Assembly: GCA_020627705.1 (NCBI GenBank)
Contig: JAHDGJ010000010.1
Location: forward strand, 99,569-151,633
Source of the DNA: Saprospiraceae bacterium
GTDB lineage: Bacteria; Bacteroidota; Bacteroidia; Chitinophagales; Saprospiraceae
Length of the DNA stretch: 52,065 nt
Reading direction: 5' to 3'
This document shows positions 36,696 to 45,572 of this stretch, piece after piece (within the stretch, counting starts at the first letter, position 1; the number at the start of each line of letters is the position of its first letter). Below the pieces are notes generated by a model. That model saw only the letters and a program-made list of their open reading frames with translations, was not told the DNA's origin and made no database searches. A program made the position numbers and the translations under genes.

Positions 36696-36704
36696 GCAAA
36701 AATA
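36696..36704 (-). promoter_or_regulatory. Candidate -7 box for the ABC exporter, nearly leaderless
   Basis: The minus strand reads TATTTTTGC, matching TAnnTTTGC, ending 4 bp before the exporter ATG at 36692. If used, transcription would begin at or just beyond the start codon, giving an almost leaderless mRNA. A chance match is possible. Confidence 0.35.
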
Positions 36705-36747
36705 CTTTATATGCTAAGTCTAGAAAGAGTAAAAGGTTCAAATCTGA

Positions 36748-37425
36748 TTAAAGTAATCCTTCGTCTTTGAAACTGAAATAACTTTTTTGGCTTAAAATCA
36801 GATGATCCAAGACTTGAATATCCAGCGTAATTCCTGCCTTGATTATTTTTTTCGTCAACTTCAAATCTGGAGCAGATGGCTTTAGATTACCTGATGGATG
36901 ATTATGAAATAATATAATGCCCGATGCCAATTTCATCAGGGCAGGTTTAAATATTAATCTGGAGTCGACAACGGTTCCGGAAATTCCACCTTTGCTTATG
37001 CAAAGTTTGGATAACACTTCATTTGCACGATTGAGAAGCATGATCCAAAATTCCTCATGCTCCAAATCCATAAAAACAGACTGCATCTGTTTGAACGCAT
37101 CTTGACTAGACTTGATTTTGGTTTCATTTTGATGCGACAAGGCTGTCCTTCTCCTTCCAATTTCGAAGGCAGCCACTAAAGCAACTGCTTTGGCCTCTCC
37201 AATCCCACAGAATTGAATAAAATCATTGACATTCTTTTTGGCTAATAAATCAAGATTATAATTTTCTGAAGCAAGAAGGACTCGTGCTAAATCTACAGCC
37301 GTTTGATTTTGAGAACCACTACGTAATATAAGTGCAAGCAATTCGGCATCAGACAAATTATGCCGTCCTTTTAATATCAGTTTTTCACGAGGTCGGTCTT
37401 CTTCAGACCACTTAGATATATTCAC
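36748..37425 (-). CDS. radC: RadC/JAB-domain protein
   Basis: This 225-residue protein has an N-terminal helix-hairpin-helix part (ISKWSEEDRPREKLILKG, CGIGEAKAVALVAAFEIGRR) and a C-terminal JAMM/MPN+ domain with the zinc motif HNHPSGNLKPSAPD. The family is named after a DNA repair phenotype later questioned, and its biochemical role is still unclear. The start is GTG (37423-37425); the only upstream in-frame codons run into a TAA. The GTG lies inside one arm of the perfect inverted repeat at 37420-37464, so translation could be controlled by RNA folding. It is followed by the ABC exporter gene after 55 bp. Confidence 0.93.
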   Translation of the reverse strand: MNISKWSEEDRPREKLILKGRHNLSDAELLALILRSGSQNQTAVDLARVLLASENYNLDLLAKKNVNDFIQFCGIGEAKAVALVAAFEIGRRRTALSHQNETKIKSSQDAFKQMQSVFMDLEHEEFWIMLLNRANEVLSKLCISKGGISGTVVDSRLIFKPALMKLASGIILFHNHPSGNLKPSAPDLKLTKKIIKAGITLDIQVLDHLILSQKSYFSFKDEGLL

Positions 37426-37464
37426 GAGTATTTAAAAAAGGGTTCATTCTAAATACTCGTGAAT
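37420..37464 (-). repeat. Perfect 15-bp inverted repeat enclosing the radC start codon
   Basis: Arms 37420-37434 and 37450-37464 (ATTCACGAGTATTTA and its exact complement) are separated by 15 bases. The distal arm holds the radC GTG. Read on the minus strand the loop includes a short T run but no T tail follows the stem, so it is not a standard terminator. It may hide the start codon, or be an operator or the end signal of the upstream protease gene. Confidence 0.75.
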
Positions 37465-37485
37465 AATGAAATATAATCAAACCAA

Positions 37486-40400
37486 TTACTGTACAGTCAC
37501 TTTTTTGACTACTCTGTTATTGGCTGTTTGCAATTGAATCACATAGACGCCTGGTGCTAGTTGTTCATTAATCTCAATGGTCGACTGACCGTTAATCGAA
37601 TTAAATGTCCATGTGTTGATCCTTTTGCCCTGAATATTTAACAAAGCGATTTCGGCCTCTTGTTGATCCATATTTATCAATTGGATTTGAAAGTCGCCTT
37701 TATTCGGATTTGGTAAAATTTTAAAATCTGAAATCAACTCGATCTCAGAGGTATTGGTAGTAATCTCAACGGATCGAGATGTAATTTTTTCATCGCAATT
37801 TTCTGAAAAACACGTCAGTTTAGCTATGTAGATTTGATTCCAAACATAAGTATGTGTTGGATTTTCCAGAGTACTCGTCTCTCCGTCGCCAAATTCCCAA
37901 AAATAGGCGTCGCAGTGCATCGATTCGTTGACAAAACTAACTTCCCCATTGCTTATCATTGAAGAAAATGAGGGGTTCGGTGTTTCTTTAACCAATACGT
38001 CCTGATAAAGGGTATCGCTCCCATTTTCATTGGTTGCAATTAAGGAGATTGTTTTGAGTCCAGCCGTTTGATATAAAATATTAAAAGGACCATTTCCAGT
38101 AGCACTTTGCATTGATGCACCATCGCCAAAATCCCATTCATAAGAATTGCCAAACCCATCCGAAGCATTGCTAACCGTAACGACTTCAAAAACACAGGTG
38201 GATTCTACTACATTCATTTGAGCAGTTGGCGGCTCCGCATAGTTTAGGATATTGATGTTATCTAAAAATAAACTATTACCCCATCCAGTGGAATTCACAA
38301 AATTAATTCGTACTTTTTCTCCATTAAATGAAGACAAATCGATGGCTTCGTTTTTCCAATCGTTGGCGCTAAACGGCACAAACAAAGGCATTTCGTAATC
38401 ACCCGTAGTAGAAAGATCTAGACCACTCTTTTCAAAAATAACAGCGGAGAGATCTTGTCCACAATTGGTGTAAACCTCAATTCGCAATGCATCAGAAAAC
38501 GCTTCGCTAAAAGGAGCATAAGCATAATCAAAACTTAGAATAGGCGATGTCACCCCATCGAGGTCCATTAAAAAAGAAGACAAGACGTCTTCTTGGCCTT
38601 GATCCTGATAACTGTAATTATTTATATATGCAGCAGAAGTGGACGTCCCATTGGGTCCGTTGTCTAATTCAAATCTTTGCCAACCAATCCCTTCGTCAGG
38701 ATTTAATACTTCCCATCCAACAGGTGGAAAGTCAGCCTGTTGGAAGTCTTCTACCAATGGGGCTTGTCCAATTTCATTGATTGTAAATTCTACCCTTCTT
38801 GAATCATTTTGAAAAATAGTATCCAAGTCGTAATTGACTTTTGCTATCAATGCATAAGTATCATTGGTTACAACAGAACCATCAATTGGTGCTTGAAAAG
38901 TATAGCTTATTTCTTCCTGCGCAATCAATGTCTCCGTTATGGTTTCTATCACAGGTGGGGCCCCATTAAATTCGTAAGACACTTCGAAGGAATCAATGTC
39001 TACCAAACCATTATTTCTAATAGTAATTTGAACCTGTATGTCTTCTCCAATAGGACAAATAAAGAAATTACCGTTGTACGGGTTTTGAACTCCTGTTATG
39101 CCTAAATCATCGTCTCTAACACAAGAAATGCTTTCCTCCGTTGTCCCTACAGCGATAGCTCTTCGTCCCGAATAATTTTCATCTCCTAGAGCCCTAACAG
39201 AATACCAATTGTCCTGCTCGTAATCAGTCACAGGGATTACCATCTGTAGCTCAGTGGTTGTCCCAATACTTTCCATATATCGATCGCCCAATTGAAAGAC
39301 CTCATAGCCCGTCGCATTTTCTACCGCATCCCATTTAAAAACAACTTGATCATAACAGATCTCATCGAAATCTAAATTTTGAGGTACTCCGCCTATGGAG
39401 AAAGCTGCATCAGATGTATCCGAAACTCCCTCTCTCGAAACTCTCAGCATTGCCCTTCCAGTCAAGGCATCAGGGACTTGCCATTGGGACAATCTTGAAG
39501 TCCCAGGCAAACCATCAACGATCGTATTCCAACTTGCACCTTCATCCAAAGAATACTCCAACAAAAAAGTACTTTCGTCGCCAATCGCATCCCAGTGTAC
39601 AAATTCAAATTCACCAGGCACAAAAGCTTGTCCACCACTTGGGTAAACCACTGTAATGTCATTCTCTGGGATTATTTCGTAAACGATATAATACTTTACG
39701 GCATCGAAAGGAATTTCAAAACCCTCCACATTTATCTCATATGATCCTTCCTCAGGATTATTAATTAAGACCTGCTCTACATTATTTAAATTATCTACAC
39801 CATTGGTTGCAGGTGCACTCAAACTGGCGGCATTAGGAGTGCTATTTAAAAGCCATGGCAAAAGCTCAGTTGAATTTGGTGTCGTAACCGTAAGGTTCAA
39901 ATCATTTACCAATGCCTTATTTACCATCTCCGTAGCCTCTTTATCCGTCCAATAGAGCATATATCTCACCTGCTTTGTATTAGCTGGGACATCAATGGTA
40001 TGCGAAACCACTTCTCCTTGATCCACACTATCACTTAAGTGACGTTCGTCTTCCAGCAAGAGCACTGCTCGATAAGCATTCAAATGCCCCCAACCAAACC
40101 TAAAATCTGGTCCGTCGTTTCCTAAATCATTGGCAGTATTTAGCAAGGTGGCTTTAATCAATCCAGATTCTGGCTCTTCGCCTCCATGAATTTCTCTATA
40201 GGCTTGATATAATTGTGCAGAAGTACCCATGACGCAAGGTGCTGCTGCAGATGTCCCACCAAAAGCATCATAAATATTGTCTTGAAAAGTGGATTGTTGT
40301 TCGGCTCCATGTGCCGCTAAATCTGGTTTGATACGACCATCATGTGCAGGGCCTCTGCTGCTTGAATTTACCAGACCAGCATCAACTGTGAGGTTAGCCG

Positions 40401-41589
40401 TTGCAATAACATTTTTGGCTTGTTTATGACCTCCTGTAATGTTGCCCCATTGATCACCAGCACCATAATCACAATCTAGATTATTCGAATTTCCCGCAGA
40501 AAAAACATGAAGAAAATTAGGGTTTTCGAAGGTCTGCTGATCCATTCGCTTAGTTCGGCTCGTATAACCATCGTTGCATCCGTCCGAGTAAGAGGCGTTG
40601 GCAATAACCACGTTATCCGACAAATGCAAATCAATGATATCCTCTTCTGAAGAAATGATTGCCTCATCATTGAGATATTCGTAATCTCTGATATAGAAAA
40701 AAGCGCCGGTTGCTGCTCCTCTCATCACGGGGTTTAAATTGCCTGCTGCTCCTGCCACACCAGCCACACCATCACCATGCGAGCCAGAACCTGTGGATGC
40801 GTTTTCTTGATTCAATCTTCCTTTAAAATCAATATGAGGACCCACAACTCCATCATCTCTAACCATTATGTTTACCCCTACGCCATCATAATGTCTCCCC
40901 GTTGGATAATCTGCATCAATCATACTATTTCTGTGAAGTCCTCTTCCCCCATTATCTTCAGGGGTCCCAGGTGGTCTTGCTTGCTCTATATAAGAAACAA
41001 ATGGAAGATCCTTAAGAACATCTATTTTACCTGGATCAACCAATATAGAAACCATAGAAGAGTGGCGCGACATATACAAGATACTTGCCCCTTGAGAACG
41101 CAGTTCTTTTTGGATCAAATCCTTGGAAACGTCTTTAAAAAAACTCAAAGTCAATCTAACTTGATCTTTGGTTATGGCATAATCATCAAAATTTCGCAGA
41201 GCAACTTTTTCCTCCAATTTCCATTCGGACTTAATTGGAGATAGAGCCCTCAAACCTAAATTTTGCAACTGATTGAATGTTATAGATTTAGGTATACTTG
41301 CCAAATAAGATTTATTGGGCACGTATTCTAAAAGCACAATATCTAATGCTTTGATCTTATTTTTTTGCTCCTTAGAGGGCATCTCATAAAACTGTACAAG
41401 TCGATAATATCGATCGTTTACGAGCTCATTAGAATCGTATAGTGGCCGACTTCTTAATTGATCCAAATTAGGTTCAAGCTGCACTTGATTGTTTTTCAAT
41501 AAAAGCTCAAATTGATTTGGAGCTTGAGCAAAAGATAGAACAGCGATAAATAACGCACTAATAGAGGTAAGGACTTTTCTCATTTTCAA
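37486..41589 (-). CDS. Secreted S8 subtilisin-family protease with PKD domains and T9SS sorting domain
   Basis: The protein has 1367 residues. A signal peptide is followed by a propeptide-like region (about 25-200). The S8 catalytic domain has Asp245/246 (VRDDGV), His271 (GSHGDGVAG), Asn367 (SAGNSN) and Ser447 (GGTSAAAP). The next sandwich (VNDLNLTVTTPNST, NNVEQVLINNPEEGSYEINV) is like that of the KP-43-type oxidatively stable proteases. After it come a fibronectin type III stretch, a CARDB-like stretch, a choice-of-anchor/MAM-like segment (EDFQQADFPPVGWEVL), two PKD motifs (EWDFGDGA, WEFGDGETS) and a T9SS type A end (ILPNPNKGDFQI). Extracellular protein digestion is the likely role. Confidence 0.93.
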   Translation of the reverse strand: MKMRKVLTSISALFIAVLSFAQAPNQFELLLKNNQVQLEPNLDQLRSRPLYDSNELVNDRYYRLVQFYEMPSKEQKNKIKALDIVLLEYVPNKSYLASIPKSITFNQLQNLGLRALSPIKSEWKLEEKVALRNFDDYAITKDQVRLTLSFFKDVSKDLIQKELRSQGASILYMSRHSSMVSILVDPGKIDVLKDLPFVSYIEQARPPGTPEDNGGRGLHRNSMIDADYPTGRHYDGVGVNIMVRDDGVVGPHIDFKGRLNQENASTGSGSHGDGVAGVAGAAGNLNPVMRGAATGAFFYIRDYEYLNDEAIISSEEDIIDLHLSDNVVIANASYSDGCNDGYTSRTKRMDQQTFENPNFLHVFSAGNSNNLDCDYGAGDQWGNITGGHKQAKNVIATANLTVDAGLVNSSSRGPAHDGRIKPDLAAHGAEQQSTFQDNIYDAFGGTSAAAPCVMGTSAQLYQAYREIHGGEEPESGLIKATLLNTANDLGNDGPDFRFGWGHLNAYRAVLLLEDERHLSDSVDQGEVVSHTIDVPANTKQVRYMLYWTDKEATEMVNKALVNDLNLTVTTPNSTELLPWLLNSTPNAASLSAPATNGVDNLNNVEQVLINNPEEGSYEINVEGFEIPFDAVKYYIVYEIIPENDITVVYPSGGQAFVPGEFEFVHWDAIGDESTFLLEYSLDEGASWNTIVDGLPGTSRLSQWQVPDALTGRAMLRVSREGVSDTSDAAFSIGGVPQNLDFDEICYDQVVFKWDAVENATGYEVFQLGDRYMESIGTTTELQMVIPVTDYEQDNWYSVRALGDENYSGRRAIAVGTTEESISCVRDDDLGITGVQNPYNGNFFICPIGEDIQVQITIRNNGLVDIDSFEVSYEFNGAPPVIETITETLIAQEEISYTFQAPIDGSVVTNDTYALIAKVNYDLDTIFQNDSRRVEFTINEIGQAPLVEDFQQADFPPVGWEVLNPDEGIGWQRFELDNGPNGTSTSAAYINNYSYQDQGQEDVLSSFLMDLDGVTSPILSFDYAYAPFSEAFSDALRIEVYTNCGQDLSAVIFEKSGLDLSTTGDYEMPLFVPFSANDWKNEAIDLSSFNGEKVRINFVNSTGWGNSLFLDNINILNYAEPPTAQMNVVESTCVFEVVTVSNASDGFGNSYEWDFGDGASMQSATGNGPFNILYQTAGLKTISLIATNENGSDTLYQDVLVKETPNPSFSSMISNGEVSFVNESMHCDAYFWEFGDGETSTLENPTHTYVWNQIYIAKLTCFSENCDEKITSRSVEITTNTSEIELISDFKILPNPNKGDFQIQLINMDQQEAEIALLNIQGKRINTWTFNSINGQSTIEINEQLAPGVYVIQLQTANNRVVKKVTVQ

Positions 41590-41690
41590 TTCGGGATAAA
41601 TTATAATAGATATAGCTAGTAAAATACTATTATAATTCTATTGAAGCGAAACCTTACTAGAAAGTAATTCCTTTTACGTACTCAAAAAGA

Positions 41691-42830
41691 CTATTTCAAC
41701 GCATTAGACAAGTCCTTTTTCAAATCAGCAACATCTTCTATGCCAACACTTAATCGAATAAGAGAATCTGTCAAGCCCACTTTGAGGCGTTCTTTTCTGG
41801 GTATACTCCCATGAGTCATGCTGGCAGGATGACCTATCAATGACTCCACGCCACCCAATGATTCAGCTAAAGAAAAAAGATTCGTACTCTTTAGCACCTT
41901 GTTTGCGGCTGTCTTGGTATTGGCCTTAAGGTCAAAAGAGACCATGCCTCCAAAATCCCTCATTTGTGCTTTGGCAACCTTGTGGTTGGGGTGCGACTCA
42001 AATCCAGGATAATATACTTTAGATACTTTTTTATGTCTTTTCAAAAATGCAGCAATTTCTCTTGCATTATCGCATGATCGTTGAACCCTTAGGTGTAAGG
42101 TTTTTATTCCTCTCAAAACCAAAAAACAATCTTGAGGGCCTGGAACAGCACCTGCTGCATTTTGAATAAAATACAATTGATTGGCAAGATCTTCATCTTT
42201 GACAACTATGGCCCCATGCACTACATCCGAATGCCCTCCTATATATTTGGTCGCCGAATGCAGCACTAAATCTGCACCCAAATCCAGTGGATTTTGAAGA
42301 TATGGTGACGCAAAAGTATTGTCCACACAAACCAAAATATTTTTTCCATTAACTGCCTTAACTACCTTCTTTATGTCTACTACATTAAGCATTGGATTGG
42401 TCGGAGTCTCCACCCAAATCATTCGGGTATTTTCGTTCAACTTGGCTTTTAATTCGTCCATGTCATTCATACCTACATAATGAAACTTGATGCCATATTT
42501 TCCAAATACCTGTTTCATCAGTCTATAAGATCCTCCATATAAATCATTGGTAGAGATCAATTCGTCACCAGGAGAAAGCAACTTGAGTACTGCATCCATG
42601 GCACCTAGGCCGCTGCCAAAACAAATCCCATGTGTACCGTTTTCGAGAGCTGCTAAATTGTTTTGCAATACATCTCTTGTTGGGTTTTGAGTCCTAGCAT
42701 ATTCAAATCCTTTATGTTTGCCTGGAGCATCTTGCACATAGGTAGAGGTTTGAAAAATAGGAGTCATTACTGCACCTGTACTAGGGTCTGGTTGTATTCC
42801 GGCATGAATTGCTTTGGTACCGAATTTCAT
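41691..42830 (-). CDS. Cystathionine gamma-synthase/lyase family PLP enzyme
   Basis: This Cys/Met-metabolism PLP enzyme has 379 residues from ATG 42830 (MKFGTKAIHAG, the usual family start). The longer frame from 42845 adds five residues and would begin almost at the presumed transcription start, so the shorter one is preferred. PLP sites are SGLGAMDAV, VDNTFASPYLQNPLDLGAD and the Schiff-base Lys in HSATKYIGGHSDV (about residue 195). The C-terminal domain has SLGGVESLIGHPASMTHGS. Synthase (O-acylhomoserine + Cys) and lyase activities cannot be separated by eye. It is monocistronic. Confidence 0.93.
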   Translation of the reverse strand: MKFGTKAIHAGIQPDPSTGAVMTPIFQTSTYVQDAPGKHKGFEYARTQNPTRDVLQNNLAALENGTHGICFGSGLGAMDAVLKLLSPGDELISTNDLYGGSYRLMKQVFGKYGIKFHYVGMNDMDELKAKLNENTRMIWVETPTNPMLNVVDIKKVVKAVNGKNILVCVDNTFASPYLQNPLDLGADLVLHSATKYIGGHSDVVHGAIVVKDEDLANQLYFIQNAAGAVPGPQDCFLVLRGIKTLHLRVQRSCDNAREIAAFLKRHKKVSKVYYPGFESHPNHKVAKAQMRDFGGMVSFDLKANTKTAANKVLKSTNLFSLAESLGGVESLIGHPASMTHGSIPRKERLKVGLTDSLIRLSVGIEDVADLKKDLSNALK

Positions 42831-42849
42831 CTCTTTGTTCTTCATACCA

Positions 42850-42857
42850 CAAAGATA
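42850..42857 (-). promoter_or_regulatory. Candidate -7 box for the cystathionine synthase/lyase gene
   Basis: The minus strand reads TATCTTTG, a TAnnTTTG match, 4 bp before the ATG at 42845 and 19 bp before the preferred ATG at 42830. This spacing favours the shorter protein. Confidence 0.4.
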
Positions 42858-42885
42858 GTTTTACTCCTTTATTTAATCCACAGAA

Positions 42886-44607
42886 TCAATGCTCATGTGC
42901 TTGAGAAGAACCTTTTGGGATTCGGATGAAATCCACCATTTTTTGAACTTCAATGGGAGGCTCTTTTCCCAATCTTGAAACGGTCAATGAAACCAAAAGA
43001 TTTAGCAACATACCAAGAGTTCCTATTCCTTCAGGAGATATTTGAAACCAATATTGGTCCGGTGTCCCTCCTCCAAATTTGAAGTAAATGATATAACTCA
43101 ATGTAAATGTCAAACCTACTACCATTCCTGAAACAGCCCCGGAAGTATTCATTCGTTTATCAAAAATGCCCAAAACAATCACAGGGAAAAAGGAGGAGGC
43201 AGCCAATCCGAAAGCAAAAGCTACAATGGCTGCGACATAATCTGGGGGATTATATCCTGCATATCCCGCAATCAGTACTGAAACTGCAATGGCAATACGT
43301 GCGTATTTGAGTTCTTCTTTTTCTGAGATGTTAGGCCGCAACCATTTTTTTAATAAATCATGCGAAATAGAGCTTGAAATCACAAGCAATAAACCGGCAG
43401 CTGTAGATAGAGCCGCAGCTAATCCACCTGCGACGACCAAAGCAATGACCCATGAAGGTAATTTTGCAATTTCTGGATTTGCCAAAACGATAATATCTCG
43501 ATCTATATGTAGTTCGTTTCCAGCCCAATTCTGGGGTTTGGCAACTTCTTCTACGAATTGGGCATTGGCGTCATTGTAATATTGGATTTTTCCATCCTGA
43601 TTTAAATCCTCAAAAGAAAGCAATCCGGTTTTCTCCCAACTCTTAAACCAAGCAGGTACTTGAGCATACTCTTTGCCAGGTATGGTTTGTAAAAGATTGG
43701 TTCGTGCAAATATGGCTACTGCTGGAGCTGTGGTATATAGTATTGCTATAAATAATAAGGCATATCCCGCGGACTTTCTAGCATCACGTACTTTGGGAAC
43801 TGTAAAAAAACGAACAATTACATGTGGCAATCCTGCAGTTCCCAACATCAAAGCAGCGGTAACACAAAATAGATCGATACGGGGTTTGTTTGGTTTTGTG
43901 TACTCATCAAATCCTAAATCTTGTGAAATCAAATTAAGCTTATCCAACAATAAGGTTCCATCATTCACCGTACCACCCATCCCCAGCTGAGGTATAGGTT
44001 GATTAACCATTTGAATAGAAATAAAAATGGCTGGAATAGTAAAAGCAGTAATCAAAACACAAAACTGCGCAACTTGGGTATATGTTATGCCTTTCATTCC
44101 TCCAAGCACTGCATAAAAGAATACGATCAATACTCCGATTATTACACCTGTACCAAAATCTACATTTAGAAATCTGGAGAATGCTACTCCTACCCCTTTC
44201 ATTTGTCCCACTACATAGGTAAAGCTTACGAACAGAGCACATATCACAGCCACGATACGAGCAGTTTGTGAATAGTATCGCTCTCCGATAAAGTCAGGCA
44301 CGGTGAATTTTCCAAACTTTCGCAAATAAGGCGCTAGCAATAAAGCAAGGAGTACATAACCGCCTGTCCAACCCATCAAATATTGAGAACCATCAAAGCC
44401 TATGAACGAAATTAATCCGGCCATAGAAAGAAAAGAAGCTGCAGACATCCAATCTGCGGCTGTTGCCATACCATTCAAAATGGGATGAACGCCCGAACCA
44501 GCAACATAAAATTCTTTAGTACTTCCTGCTCTAGCCCATAATGCCACGCCTACATAGAGCGCGAAACTTAAACCAACCAGCAAGTAAGTCCACGTTGTTA
44601 AACTCAT
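42886..44607 (-). CDS. Na+/solute symporter, large subunit (VC_2705-type SSS)
   Basis: The 573-residue inner-membrane transporter has about 13-14 helices of the SSS family. The opening ARAGSTKEFYVAGSGVHPILNGMATAADWMSAASFLSMAGLI and GFDGSQYLMGWTGGYVLLALLLAPYLRKFGKFTVPDFIGERYYS are typical of the acetate-permease-like VC_2705 group. A loop of about 100 residues (about 300-400) contains a charged segment (DLNQDGKIQYYNDANAQF) with a D-x-N-x-D-G-x-I calcium-loop look. The small subunit is encoded upstream with overlapping stop and start. The substrate is unknown, probably a short carboxylate. Confidence 0.93.
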   Translation of the reverse strand: MSLTTWTYLLVGLSFALYVGVALWARAGSTKEFYVAGSGVHPILNGMATAADWMSAASFLSMAGLISFIGFDGSQYLMGWTGGYVLLALLLAPYLRKFGKFTVPDFIGERYYSQTARIVAVICALFVSFTYVVGQMKGVGVAFSRFLNVDFGTGVIIGVLIVFFYAVLGGMKGITYTQVAQFCVLITAFTIPAIFISIQMVNQPIPQLGMGGTVNDGTLLLDKLNLISQDLGFDEYTKPNKPRIDLFCVTAALMLGTAGLPHVIVRFFTVPKVRDARKSAGYALLFIAILYTTAPAVAIFARTNLLQTIPGKEYAQVPAWFKSWEKTGLLSFEDLNQDGKIQYYNDANAQFVEEVAKPQNWAGNELHIDRDIIVLANPEIAKLPSWVIALVVAGGLAAALSTAAGLLLVISSSISHDLLKKWLRPNISEKEELKYARIAIAVSVLIAGYAGYNPPDYVAAIVAFAFGLAASSFFPVIVLGIFDKRMNTSGAVSGMVVGLTFTLSYIIYFKFGGGTPDQYWFQISPEGIGTLGMLLNLLVSLTVSRLGKEPPIEVQKMVDFIRIPKGSSQAHEH

Positions 44608-44861
44608 TAATCTTCGTTTACACCAAATTCTTTATCGATTGTATTCATACGCCAGGTATAAAAAAAGATTAAGAGCACAAATACATATATCGAACCCTGT
44701 TGTGCCATCCAAAAGGCAAAAGGTACTCCTAGTATTGAGAATTGGTTTAAATAATCTGCACAAAGAATCGAAGCCATGAATGAAACAGAAAACCAAATAA
44801 TCAATAAAACAAATAAGAGCCTCAAATTCCTTTTCCAATAAAGCGCATTCGAATTTTCCAT
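44607..44861 (-). CDS. DUF4212 small subunit of the Na+/solute symporter
   Basis: This 84-residue protein has two transmembrane helices, about 13-34 (LRLLFVLLIIWFSVSFMASIL) and 49-70 (FAFWMAQQGSIYVFVLLIFFY). The W-x-x-N-L-R start, the FWMAQQGS motif and the C-terminal NTIDKEFGV are characteristic of DUF4212, the small partner of VC_2705-type symporters. Its stop overlaps the start of the large subunit by one base (TAATG), so the two are translationally coupled. It is divergent from the YdeI-like gene with 67 bp between the starts. Confidence 0.93.
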   Translation of the reverse strand: MENSNALYWKRNLRLLFVLLIIWFSVSFMASILCADYLNQFSILGVPFAFWMAQQGSIYVFVLLIFFYTWRMNTIDKEFGVNED

Positions 44862-44928
44862 GTCTTGATTTTTCGCAGAAGTAATTTAGGCAATCTTAGT
44901 ATCTTTCTTCAAAGAGTAGAAATCAAAA

Positions 44929-45525
44929 ATGGAAAAAATCCATAGTGTTGAAGAATATATTGACAAGAACCAAAAATGGAAAAAAGAATTAAGCTTTCTT
45001 CGGCAATTATTAATTGAAACCGTTTTGGAAGAAGGTATAAAATGGTCCTTTCCAGTTTATATGCTTAACCGAAAAAATGTTTTAGGAATCGCTTGCTTTA
45101 AAGAATATGTAGGCATTTGGTTTTTTCAAGGAGTTTTCCTCAATGATCCCAAAGCTATTCTTGTTAATGCCCAAGAAGGAAAAACCAAAGCCATGCGACA
45201 ATGGAGATTTAAAAATCTTGGGGAGATTGTTACATCAAAAAACACGATCAAAAATTATATTGAAGAAAGCATTTCCAATCATTTAGATGGTCTAGAAATA
45301 AAACCAGATCGCAAAAAGAAAGAAATAGCGATTCCCCTTTTGCTTCAAAATAGATTAAAGGGCACGATTAAAAAGAATTTTGAAAACTTTAGTCCTTATA
45401 AACAAAGGGAGTTTTGCGATTATATTGCTGAAGCAAAAAGAGAGGAAACCAAACACAGAAGACTTGAAAAAATTATCCCTATGATCGAAGCAGGTATTGG
45501 CTTAAGTGATAAGTATAGAAAATAA
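44929..45525 (+). CDS. DUF1801/YdeI family protein
   Basis: The product has 198 residues. The first 115 form a DUF1801 domain (LLIETVLEEGIKWSFPVYML, GIACFKEYVGIWFFQGVFL, AMRQWRFKNL), and the C-terminal part (LKGTIKKNFENFSPYKQREFCDYIAEAKREETKHRRLEKII) is the YdeI helical segment with the Arg-rich helix seen in YdeI/OmpD-associated proteins. It is probably cytosolic and its function is unknown; YdeI homologues have been linked to resistance to cationic peptides. It has its own bidirectional terminator directly after the stop codon. Confidence 0.88.
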   Translation: MEKIHSVEEYIDKNQKWKKELSFLRQLLIETVLEEGIKWSFPVYMLNRKNVLGIACFKEYVGIWFFQGVFLNDPKAILVNAQEGKTKAMRQWRFKNLGEIVTSKNTIKNYIEESISNHLDGLEIKPDRKKKEIAIPLLLQNRLKGTIKKNFENFSPYKQREFCDYIAEAKREETKHRRLEKIIPMIEAGIGLSDKYRK

Positions 45526-45555
45526 AAAAGGGGCAATTTGTATTGCCCCTTTTTT
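45524..45555. terminator. Bidirectional rho-independent terminator
   Basis: A perfect 8-bp stem (GGGGCAAT-TTGT-ATTGCCCC, 45530-45549) is flanked by six A on the left and six T on the right, so it has a U tract on both strands. It lies between the convergent YdeI-like gene and the type-B T9SS gene, and the A run overlaps the YdeI stop. Confidence 0.92.
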
Positions 45556-45572
45556 ATGATGATAAACATCTT

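Noticed and set aside
40777-41244. 155-codon plus-strand frame
   Set aside because: It lies antisense inside the S8 protease gene, and its residue pattern (many Ile, Cys and His without domains) is that of a shadow frame.
42780-42900. SAM-type riboswitch before the cystathionine synthase/lyase gene
   Set aside because: Only about 40 bp separate this gene from the neighbouring one and no conserved hairpin set is visible.
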